Source: an uncultured Bacteroidales bacterium (GTDB lineage Bacteria; Bacteroidota; Bacteroidia; Bacteroidales; Bacteroidaceae). Taken from it: 16,565 bases of DNA. The position numbers and the translations under genes are program-made. The stretch lies in NCBI GenBank assembly GCA_937916465.1, contig CALFTK010000034.1:1-16565 (forward strand), given 5' to 3'. The notes below the pieces were generated by a model. The model was given only the letters and a program-made list of their open reading frames with translations, did no database searches and was not told the DNA's origin. Positions 1 to 7,800 of the stretch are shown here, piece by piece. How positions within the stretch are numbered: position 1 is the stretch's first letter; every line of letters begins with the position of its first letter.

Positions 1-55
<55 letters not shown>

Positions 56-100
56 GCGCAAAAAATTTAACATTTATATGAAATAAAAAATGCATATTAA

Positions 101-132
101 GTTGTATTTTTATTTAAAATAGCATACATTTG
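101..132 (+). promoter_or_regulatory. Bacteroides-type promoter for the small DUF5053-like gene
   Basis: A GTTG element at 101-104 is followed after exactly 20 bases by TACATTTG at 125-132, matching the Bacteroidetes primary-sigma consensus TTTG-N19-21-TAnnTTTG. Transcription should start near 139, leaving about 20 nt before the ATG at 161. This argues against the ATG at 143, which would be almost leaderless. Confidence 0.65.
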
Positions 133-160
133 CAGAAGAAATATGTTATGTGTAATAGAA

Positions 161-421
161 ATGGAACAAACAACAGAAGTAAAGAATCAGACAATCAGAG
201 GAATGTATAAAGGAATAGGTAGAGTCCTTAATTTCTCCGCACTTAGTAATTTATACTTTTGTCGCACTCCACAGTGGATGATGCAACGTATTCATGGGTA
301 TAATGTAAATGGAAAACCTGCTTTTTTTAAAGATCAGGAGTGCGAACAAATGGCAAATGCGCTAAGAGATATCGCAAACCAGTTAAATGAAATTGCAAAT
401 AATATTGATACTGCAAAATAA
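161..421 (+). CDS. small conserved Bacteroidetes protein, DUF5053-like
   Basis: This 86-residue reading frame is probably a conserved protein of unknown function. The central stretch (about residues 26-54) has a pattern I recall from the DUF5053 family of Bacteroides: a LSNLYF segment, then W-M-x-Q-R-I-H-G, then the signature VNGKPAFF. It is followed by an amphipathic helical tail rich in Asn and Ile (DIANQLNEIANN) that could form a coiled coil. There is no signal peptide or membrane segment, so it is probably cytoplasmic. An in-frame ATG at 143 would add six residues, but the promoter at 101-132 places the transcript start near 139, so 161 is preferred. The gene stands alone, with its own promoter and a terminator at 477-514. 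The aromatic-rich middle segment could be a helix-turn-helix, but that is speculation. The family assignment is from memory. Confidence 0.7.
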   Translation: MEQTTEVKNQTIRGMYKGIGRVLNFSALSNLYFCRTPQWMMQRIHGYNVNGKPAFFKDQECEQMANALRDIANQLNEIANNIDTAK

Positions 422-476
422 TGCATTTTTTAATATAAAAGTATTTTAGTCTTATCAAAATTATTTACAAAAATAT

Positions 477-514
477 AACAGACAATATATCTATGTGTTG
501 TCTGTTTGTTTTTG
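477..514 (+). terminator. intrinsic terminator of the small DUF5053-like gene
   Basis: A 9-bp perfect inverted repeat (AACAGACAA at 477-485, TTGTCTGTT at 498-506) with a 12-nt loop is followed by a T-rich run (tgtttttg, 507-514). It lies 56 bp after the stop codon at 421, in the right orientation for the plus-strand gene. Confidence 0.75.
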
Positions 515-530
515 TACCATATTTATGGCG

Positions 531-577
531 ATTTATATAAAACAATTATTCCCAACAGTTCAAACTATTGGGAATAA
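531..577 (-). terminator. intrinsic terminator of tRNA-Ser
   Basis: A 10-bp perfect inverted repeat (TTATTCCCAA at 546-555, TTGGGAATAA at 568-577), with extra AGT/ACT pairing inside, begins 13 bp beyond the tRNA 3' end. On the minus strand it is followed by TTGTTTTATA, a U-rich tail. Confidence 0.75.
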
Positions 578-589
578 CCATTAATCTTG

Positions 590-674
590 CGGAAGAAGAG
601 GGATTCGAACCCCCGGACCCGTGAAGGTCAACGGTTTTCAAGACCGCCGCATTCGACCACTCTGCCATCCTTCC
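590..674 (-). tRNA. tRNA-Ser(UGA)
   Basis: The minus strand folds into a class II tRNA of 85 nt without an encoded CCA. The acceptor stem GGAAGGA (668-674) pairs with TTCTTCC (591-597), with G as discriminator at 590. The D arm contains GAGTGGTCGAATGC. The anticodon stem (GCGGT/ACCGT) carries the loop CTTGAAA with anticodon TGA at 638-640. There is a long variable arm (GACC/GGTC stem), diagnostic for serine, leucine or bacterial tyrosine tRNAs. The T arm is GGGGG-TTCGAAT-CCCTC. With this anticodon it decodes UCA and related serine codons. It has its own promoter (710-741) and terminator (531-577), so it is a single-gene transcript. Confidence 0.97.
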
Positions 675-700
675 TTGCAATCTACAAGACCTTTCTTGCT

Positions 701-730
701 TTTGCGATGCAAAGGTGGGGTTTATTTTTG
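701..730 (+). promoter_or_regulatory. probable mutS2 promoter
   Basis: TTTG at 701-704 and a perfect TAnnTTTG element (TATTTTTG, 723-730) are separated by 18 bases, slightly shorter than usual. Transcription would start near 737, giving a leader of about 41 nt before the ATG at 778. It occupies the same DNA as the tRNA-Ser promoter on the other strand. A weaker alternative -7 element (TATCTTCG, 762-769) would give almost no leader. Confidence 0.5.
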
Positions 731-741
731 AGAAAAACAAA
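710..741 (-). promoter_or_regulatory. promoter of tRNA-Ser
   Basis: On the minus strand TTTG (738-741) is followed after exactly 20 bases by CACCTTTG (710-717), a one-mismatch copy of TAnnTTTG. Transcription would start near 703, about 30 nt before the mature tRNA 5' end, leaving a short leader for removal by RNase P. It overlaps the opposite-strand promoter proposed for mutS2. Confidence 0.65.
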
Positions 742-777
742 CAATTAGCATCTTTTTTTTATATCTTCGCGTTGATT

Positions 778-3324
778 ATGATTTACCCGAACAATTTTGA
801 GTCTAAAATAGGCTTTGACGAGATAAGAGAGATGCTATCCAATAGATGTATCTGCTCTTTGGGAAAACAGAAGGTTGATGAAATGGTATTCCTTACCGAC
901 TATACTACCATCAACACTCTGCTTGACCAAACTATGGAATTTGTCAGAATTATACAGGAAGCCACATCATTTCCTGACCAGAACTACTTTGATGCAAGAG
1001 AATCACTAACTCGTATTAAGGTAATAGGTACTTGGATGGATGAAACTGAAATGTTGTCACTGTGGAGATCGTTAGAGACCATAAGTGCAATAGTTGAATT
1101 TTTAAACAGAGAAGAAAACAGTTCGCTCTACCCTAACCTATGTACATTAACACAATCAGTATCTGTATTCCCTGCAATTTGTCAAAATATTAGCAGAATG
1201 TTGACAAAATTTGGAAAGTTGAAAGACAATGCATCGCCTCAACTTTACCAGATAAGAATGGATTTGGCAAATACCACATTCAGCATTTCGCGCATATTAG
1301 GCAGTATATTAAAACAGGCACAGCGTGATGGATTGGTTGACAAAGATGCGTCACCTGCTATGAGAGACGGTCGTTTGGTACTCCCGGTAGCACCAGGTCT
1401 GAAAAGGAAAATAAAAGGTATTGTTCATGATGAATCTGCATCAGGAAAGACTGTATTCATTGAACCTGAAGAGGTGGTTGAAGCCAACAATAAGATAAGA
1501 GAATTAGAAGCTGAAGAGAAACGAGAAGTAATCAGGATTTTGACAGCATTCGCCGATTCTATTCGTCCTGACATTCCGGCAATTCTTGATTCATACAAAT
1601 TCCTGGCTGAAATTGACTTTATCAGAGCCAAAGCTAAACTCACACTTGATTTTAACGCAGGTAAACCAATATTTGAACGAAAGACCATTGTTGACTGGGT
1701 TCAGGCCCAACACCCATTACTTAAACAATCGTTGGAGAAGCATAATAAAAGTGTTGTTCCGCTTGATGTTAATTTAGATTCCAAAAACAGCATATTACTT
1801 ATATCGGGACCTAATGCAGGTGGTAAATCTGTCTGTTTGAAAACAGTAGGACTTTTGCAATATATGTTGCAATGCGGACTACCGGTTCCTATGCGCCATA
1901 ACAGTCATGCGGGTGTCTTTAAAAGCATATTCCTTGATATTGGTGACGAACAGAGCATAGATGATGATTTATCTACCTATTCCAGTCATCTGTTAAACAT
2001 GAAACAGATGATTAAATTTGCTGACAACAGGAGCCTTATTTTAATAGACGAATTTGGTAGTGGCACAGAACCCAATATTGGAGGTGCCATAGCAGAAGCG
2101 GTATTGATGCGTTTCAATATGAATAAGGTGTATGGTATAATAACAACACATTACCAGAACTTAAAGCACTATGCCGATGAACACGATGGCATAAAAAATG
2201 GAGCTATGTTATATGACAGACATCTTATGCAACCATTATATATACTCCAGATAGGAAATCCGGGAAGTTCATTTGCAGTGGAAATAGCAAGAAAAATTGG
2301 ATTGCCCGAAGATGTTATAGAAGATGCTTCGCAAATAGTTGGTCGCGATTATATCAATGCTGACAAATATCTTCAGGATATTGTCCGTGACAAACGATAT
2401 TGGGAGAACAAACGTCAGAATGTGCATCAGAAAGAGAAACAGCTGGACGAACAGATAGCGCGTCATCAAGCCGAATTAGATAATTTGCAAAAAGAGCGTA
2501 AGACTATTCTTAAAGAGGCAAAAGAGAAGGCCGACCAACTGCTGCAAGATTCAAATGCAATGATTGAGAACACCATTCGTACTATTAAAGAATCGCAAGC
2601 AGAGAAAGAACTTACACGTTTGGCACGTCAGGAACTGAGTGAATTCAAAGATGCTATAGATAACAAAACCAATAGTGCCGAAGAAGATAAGATACTGCGT
2701 AAAATGGAACAGATACGTCAGGCGCAGGAACGTAGAGCCAAACGCAAATTAGAGAAGCAGAACAAGGCTGCACAAGAGATAGCTACAGGTGGTGCTATAA
2801 ATCAACAGACCACTTTAAAACAGAGTCAGAGTGTAGCAAAAGGTTCTACATCAGATTTTAAAGTTGGTGACACTGTTCGAATAATAGGTCAAACTGTAGT
2901 TGGCGATATAGTTGCTATAAACAAAAACAATATCACTATAGAATTTGGCAGCGTTCGCAGTACTGTGAAGAAAGATAGAATAGAACATGCCGAACGCAAT
3001 ATAAAACAGGAAGAGAGTACAAAGAATGCTACATATATAAGCAAATCTACCCGAGAGGAGATTTACTCCAGAAAATTGGCATTCAAACCCGATTTGGATG
3101 TACGTGGAATGCGTGGTGACGAAGCAGTTCAGACTGTTATGCATTTTATAGATGATGCAACGCTGATAGGCATGAGCAGAGTGCGTATTCTTCACGGCAC
3201 AGGTAATGGAATATTAAGACAACTGATAAGACAGTATCTGCATACCATTCCTGCTGTCAGTCACTATCAGGATGAACATGTACAATTTGGAGGACATGGT
3301 ATAACAGTAGTAGATTTAGGATAA
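778..3324 (+). CDS. mutS2: MutS2-family ATPase/endonuclease
   Basis: A MutS2 protein of 848 residues, close to the usual 780-850. MutS2 proteins are cytoplasmic DNA- and ribosome-associated ATPases, linked in different species to suppression of recombination or to splitting collided ribosomes. Visible parts in order: the N-terminal IYPNNFESKIGFDEI motif; a coiled-coil lever/clamp region; Walker A GPNAGGKS (residues 344-351); the STYSSHL signature (about 398-404); Walker B LILIDEFGSGTEP (D424, E425); a long charged coiled coil (about 530-690); a small beta-rich segment starting KVGDTVRIIG; and a C-terminal Smr nuclease domain with LDVRG (773-777) and HGTGNGILR (806-814). The LDxR form of the Smr motif is present. 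An in-frame ATG at 715 would add 21 residues, but it lies in the divergent tRNA/mutS2 promoters and lacks family similarity, so 778 is chosen. The stop is 2 bp before nfo, so the two genes are probably co-transcribed. Confidence 0.96.
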   Translation: MIYPNNFESKIGFDEIREMLSNRCICSLGKQKVDEMVFLTDYTTINTLLDQTMEFVRIIQEATSFPDQNYFDARESLTRIKVIGTWMDETEMLSLWRSLETISAIVEFLNREENSSLYPNLCTLTQSVSVFPAICQNISRMLTKFGKLKDNASPQLYQIRMDLANTTFSISRILGSILKQAQRDGLVDKDASPAMRDGRLVLPVAPGLKRKIKGIVHDESASGKTVFIEPEEVVEANNKIRELEAEEKREVIRILTAFADSIRPDIPAILDSYKFLAEIDFIRAKAKLTLDFNAGKPIFERKTIVDWVQAQHPLLKQSLEKHNKSVVPLDVNLDSKNSILLISGPNAGGKSVCLKTVGLLQYMLQCGLPVPMRHNSHAGVFKSIFLDIGDEQSIDDDLSTYSSHLLNMKQMIKFADNRSLILIDEFGSGTEPNIGGAIAEAVLMRFNMNKVYGIITTHYQNLKHYADEHDGIKNGAMLYDRHLMQPLYILQIGNPGSSFAVEIARKIGLPEDVIEDASQIVGRDYINADKYLQDIVRDKRYWENKRQNVHQKEKQLDEQIARHQAELDNLQKERKTILKEAKEKADQLLQDSNAMIENTIRTIKESQAEKELTRLARQELSEFKDAIDNKTNSAEEDKILRKMEQIRQAQERRAKRKLEKQNKAAQEIATGGAINQQTTLKQSQSVAKGSTSDFKVGDTVRIIGQTVVGDIVAINKNNITIEFGSVRSTVKKDRIEHAERNIKQEESTKNATYISKSTREEIYSRKLAFKPDLDVRGMRGDEAVQTVMHFIDDATLIGMSRVRILHGTGNGILRQLIRQYLHTIPAVSHYQDEHVQFGGHGITVVDLG

Positions 3325-3326
3325 TT

Positions 3327-4172
3327 ATGAATACAAAATTTATAGGACCTCACGTTTCAGCAAGTGGTGGCGTTTTTAATGCCCCAAAAAATGCAGTAGA
3401 AGTAAATGCCACTGCATTTGCACTTTTCACCAAGAACCAGCGTCAATGGTTCAGCAACCCACTTTCTGAATCTGAAATTGAAAAGTTTAAAACAGAAAGG
3501 GAGAGGAGTGGCATTGATCCACAATATATACTTCCACACGATAGCTATCTTATCAATTTAGGTAGTCCGGATGCGGAAGCACTGGAAAAGTCGCGCAATT
3601 CATTCTTTGACGAAATGTATCGTTGTCAGCAATTAGGACTTACTATGCTGAACTTCCACCCCGGTAGCCACCTAAAGAAAATAAGCGTGGAAGAGTGTTT
3701 GGAACGTATATCGGAGAGCATAAACATGGCTCTAAGCAAAACCAAAGGTGTGACTGCTGTAATAGAGAATACATCTGGTCAAGGCAGTAATGTAGGTTTT
3801 GCATTTTGGCATATTAAACGTATTATAGATGGTGTTGATGACAAAAGCAGGGTTGGTGTCTGCATAGATACCTGCCACACATACACAGCCGGCTATGATT
3901 TGAAAAACAACTACGATTCTGTGTGGGAAGAATTCGATACAGAGGTGGGAATGAACTATCTGCGCGCCATACACCTGAATGATTCCAAAAAAGAGCTTGC
4001 CACACGAGTTGACAGACACGATTCAGTAGGAAAAGGTTTCTTAGGTATGGATTTCTTTAAACGTATTATGGCAGACCGCAATCTGGATCATATACCGTTT
4101 ATATTAGAAACTCCGGATGAATCTTTATGGGCAGAAGAGATTGCTCTGCTCAAGGAATTATCGGCTTATTGA
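3327..4172 (+). CDS. nfo: endonuclease IV (AP endonuclease)
   Basis: A 281-residue endonuclease IV, the usual length. It cuts the DNA backbone 5' of abasic sites and removes blocked 3' ends in base excision repair, using three zinc ions in a TIM barrel. All expected metal ligands are present: H71, H111 (in NFHPG), E147 (in ENTSGQG), D181 and H184 (in CIDTCHTYTAGYD), H216 (in HLND), D229 and H231 (in RVDRHDSVGKG) and E261 (in ILETP). The last four fall at the same numbers as I recall for the E. coli enzyme. The ATG at 3327 follows the mutS2 stop by 2 bp, which indicates one transcript and perhaps translational coupling. The 3' end overlaps the convergent TIGR02757 gene by 23 bp. There is no signal peptide, so it is cytoplasmic. 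Confidence 0.97.
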   Translation: MNTKFIGPHVSASGGVFNAPKNAVEVNATAFALFTKNQRQWFSNPLSESEIEKFKTERERSGIDPQYILPHDSYLINLGSPDAEALEKSRNSFFDEMYRCQQLGLTMLNFHPGSHLKKISVEECLERISESINMALSKTKGVTAVIENTSGQGSNVGFAFWHIKRIIDGVDDKSRVGVCIDTCHTYTAGYDLKNNYDSVWEEFDTEVGMNYLRAIHLNDSKKELATRVDRHDSVGKGFLGMDFFKRIMADRNLDHIPFILETPDESLWAEEIALLKELSAY

Positions 4173-4866
4173 TACCTATTCCATAAAGAGCAAAATCACC
4201 GCGTACAGGGTCATCGGGCCAAATTTCCTTCATGTGGTCTGTTATCTCTGTCGCGGTTTTTATATCGGCACACTTTCTATTTGTCAGGCCTAAACGCAAA
4301 GCCTCTTGATAAACATGTGTATCTAATGGAATAATAAGATTCGATGGAGAAATAGAACTCCACAGACCAAAATCGACGGGACTCCCCACCCTGACCATCC
4401 ATCTTAAAAACATATTCAGACGTTTGTTTGCCGATGTACTGTTTTCTAAAGGAATGCCGTTTATTCCGGAAAACAATCTGCGTAATTCAACACTCTCCGA
4501 TTCCAACGTTCCATTAGCTTTTAGAACATCTTGTATCCTACCTGCCAAATGAATATAATCACTCCATTTGTAGAATCGGTAAAGAGTATCATTACTCACA
4601 TTGTTATGAATAAGAAAAGCACCATCCATAATATATTTGTATGGACCGCCATATTTATCCATTTCGGAATGCAATACGTCAAGAATCTTCAAAAAGACTT
4701 TTCTACTACCGTATGCCATCCAAGCCGAAACGAAAGCAGAGACTTCTATGTCTTCCTTGCAACTATACCGGTGAGGAAACTGTATTGGGTCAGAATGAAT
4801 AAATGCAGTAGTTTCATACTTTTCTGCAGCATCATTCAGTAGTTGTTTCAGACTTTTCTTCATCAT
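4150..4866 (-). CDS. TIGR02757 (DUF2400) family protein
   Basis: A 238-residue protein of the uncharacterised TIGR02757/DUF2400 family. Recognisable family segments are the N-terminal DPIQFPHRYSCKEDIEVSAF region (about residues 26-45), LNMFLRWMVR (150-159), IIPLDTHVYQEALRLGL (about 178-194) and a C-terminal DPVRGDFALYGIGIN (about 219-233). The LDTH...RLGL segment (D182) resembles the region carrying the catalytic Asp in HhH-GPD DNA glycosylases (endonuclease III/AlkA type), but I see no clear helix-hairpin-helix glycine motif, so a glycosylase role is only inference. There is no signal peptide. Two adjacent ATGs (4866, 4863) are possible starts; both lie inside the end of the upstream regulator gene (overlap 35 or 32 nt, different frame), suggesting translational coupling. 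The 3' end overlaps nfo by 23 bp. Confidence 0.88.
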   Translation of the reverse strand: MMKKSLKQLLNDAAEKYETTAFIHSDPIQFPHRYSCKEDIEVSAFVSAWMAYGSRKVFLKILDVLHSEMDKYGGPYKYIMDGAFLIHNNVSNDTLYRFYKWSDYIHLAGRIQDVLKANGTLESESVELRRLFSGINGIPLENSTSANKRLNMFLRWMVRVGSPVDFGLWSSISPSNLIIPLDTHVYQEALRLGLTNRKCADIKTATEITDHMKEIWPDDPVRGDFALYGIGINKPIIP

Positions 4867-7800
4867 TTATTATACCCTTTTGTTTCAGATATTCCGTAGG
4901 AGTAATTCCAAAGAACGATTTAAAAGTAGTAGAGAAGTGAGTTTGCGATGAGAACCCAACTTCGTAGGCTATCTGTGATATATTAACGTTCTTCTCCTTC
5001 ATGAGCAAGACTTTAGCTTGCTGCATACGAATATTTTGTATAAAGCGAGCAGGTGAAAAACCTGTCATATCTTTAATCTTTCTATTCAATTTACTCTTAC
5101 TTACTCTAAGTTCTTTCATTAGCTGTTCCACACTGAATTCACTATTTGAAAGATTCTTGTTAATCAAATCGAGAATCTGTTTCATAAACTGTTCGTCAGT
5201 CGATTCTATATGGATGGCCTCAACTATCTTCTTCTGTTCCTGAGCTCCTGAATACTTGCCTTTCATAATGAGACGATTACTGATAAGATTAGCAATAGTC
5301 GATTTAAGCTCATTCATATAGAATGGTTTTGGCAGATAAGCATCGGCACCGGTTTCAATACCTAACATTCTATCCTGGAGTTTGTTTTTACCTGATAGCA
5401 CAATTACCGGAATATGGCTGGTATCTACATTCATCTTTAATTTTCTAAGTAGAGTTATACCATCCATTTCGGGCATAACTACATCAGTTATTACTAAATC
5501 GGGCTTTTGAGATACTGCCATACGTAACCCCTCTAAACCGTTCTTACAGGTAATAACCTTATATATGTGTTTAAGATTATCACTTATATACTCTAACATA
5601 GAATCGTCATCATCAACCACAAGCACCTTTCTATAATGCGAAGGATTTGATTCCACTTCCAATAGTTCTGTCTCGTTAATTCTCATCATAGATAATTCTT
5701 TTCTTACCGCTTCATTCTCTTTATCTATGTTTTCCTCCTTAATATGAGCTTTACCCAATGGAATACGGAATGTAAATATTGAGCCTCTTGTATCTTTACG
5801 GTTTTCGGCCCATATTTCGCCCTGGTGCATTTCTATAAGAACTCTACAGAAATTCAGACCGATACCCATTCCCAAAGTCATGGAAGTTAAAGAATTCTGC
5901 GCTCTATAGAACCTGTCAAAAACTCTTGTTACATCTTTAATATCCATTCCTATACCATTATCTATGATAGATACCTGAGCATAGTTACGCAAAGGGCCTT
6001 TAACAGATTCATTTATACCTACATCCAGTTTTACTTCAATTGTACCACCATCGGATGTATATTTAAAAGCATTAGACAAAAGATTCATCAACACTTTATC
6101 TATGCAATCCTCATCTATATATATGGGAAGTTCCTCTATACTATGTGAATACGAAAATTCTATCTCTCTACGTTCTGCAGTCTGTGTGTAAAGTTCAAAA
6201 GCACCCATTATAAAGTTTACGAAATCCACCTCTGTATAACGAATGTGCATCTGCCCTTCATCATATTTCCTTAAATCTAAAAGCTGATGTATCAGACTTA
6301 ATATTTTGGTAGAACTTTTATGCATCTGTTGAAGCTGCTTATGTGTACCAAGATTCAAATCTGACTGCAGCAGGAGTTCTTCCAGTGGAGATATAATCAT
6401 GGTCATTGGTGTACAGATTTCATGAGCAATGTTTGTAAATGCCTGCAATTTGGCTTCGCTAACATTCTGTTCTCCCCTTCTTTTAACAGAACGAATTATG
6501 GTAAATATAACAACTGCTACTAACAGCAGGTAAAAACAGTATGCATATATACTCATATACCATGGTGGTGCAACTCTTATGGTAAAGGTTTTTACATTTG
6601 AATGGCTGTCGTTCATTCTGGCTCTGACACTCAATTTATGTGTGCCGGGATTCAGATGCGAAAAGTTTATAACATTTACACCTGTTGGAGTTGTTGACCA
6701 TTTATTGCGAGTTAGATCGAATGTATATTCATAGCTGATACAATCCTCTTCACCAAAATTCAAAGTAGAAAATTCCAATGTAAATGAATTGTCTTTGTAT
6801 GATAATTCAAACATATCGGCATCAATAAGCGATACATTTTCTTTGTTCTTACTGTTTGATATAGAAGTCAATGAGATAGGTTCATTATTGATGGTAAAAG
6901 CAGTAAGCAATATGTCGTTTACCATAGTGGATTCACTTATAAGCAATGGATTGAAAAATGTAATACCATTATTGCTTGCAAAATAAATCAACCCCGATTG
7001 TGTGTTGCTGGTAGATACCTTATTATATGTTCTGTCTCTAAGACCCGCACCGGAATAGTAACGATCTATTTCAGATGTTTCAGGATTTATCTTATTCAGT
7101 CCGGATTGGGTACTTACCCAGATATTTCCGTATTTATCCTCTTCCAAACCATTAATGATTTTATCGGACAATCCCTCATCTTCTGTATAAAGTTTAATCA
7201 CATCTGCTGTTCGGTCAAACATCATAAGACCCATGTTTGTACCAAACCACAATCTCTCTTCTGAATCTTCTTTAATTACATAACAACTTGTAGCACTTAT
7301 AGTTTGACGTATTCTATCAACATCTAAAAATCTATTGGTTTTAATATCATAACAATCTATACCATTATCATGTCCCAACCAGAGTCTGTCATCACTGTCT
7401 ATAAACATTGCATAAACCCAATTGTTGGATAGACGGAATTCACTGTCTTCCGATATTAATGTTGACCATGGAATGGAAGCAGTATCGCCCGGAACATATT
7501 TTGTAAATCCATCACCCAATTCCGAAAGATAAAGATTTCCCTTACTATCCTCTGCCATTGTATAAATTGCTGCATATTCATTTGATATGACAGGTGTAAG
7601 TTTTCCTGTTTTGGTATTGAGTAGCGACAATCCACCACTGGTTAAACCAACCCACAATTTACCATCATCTGCTTGATAGAAACAACTTACATAAGGATAA
7701 ACACTATTGTTTACGGTTACTGTTCCATTTTTATCAATACATGTTAACCCTTTATTATTGTAACCAATCCACAAATTGTCTTCATTGTCAAGCATCATTG

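Noticed and set aside
546..740. Minus-strand open frame of 64 residues
   Set aside because: It runs through the tRNA-Ser gene, its promoter and its terminator, so it is not a protein gene.
715..777. N-terminal extension of MutS2 starting at the ATG at 715
   Set aside because: It overlaps the tRNA-Ser and mutS2 promoters, precedes the predicted transcript start, and lacks similarity to the family N-terminus, which fits the ATG at 778.
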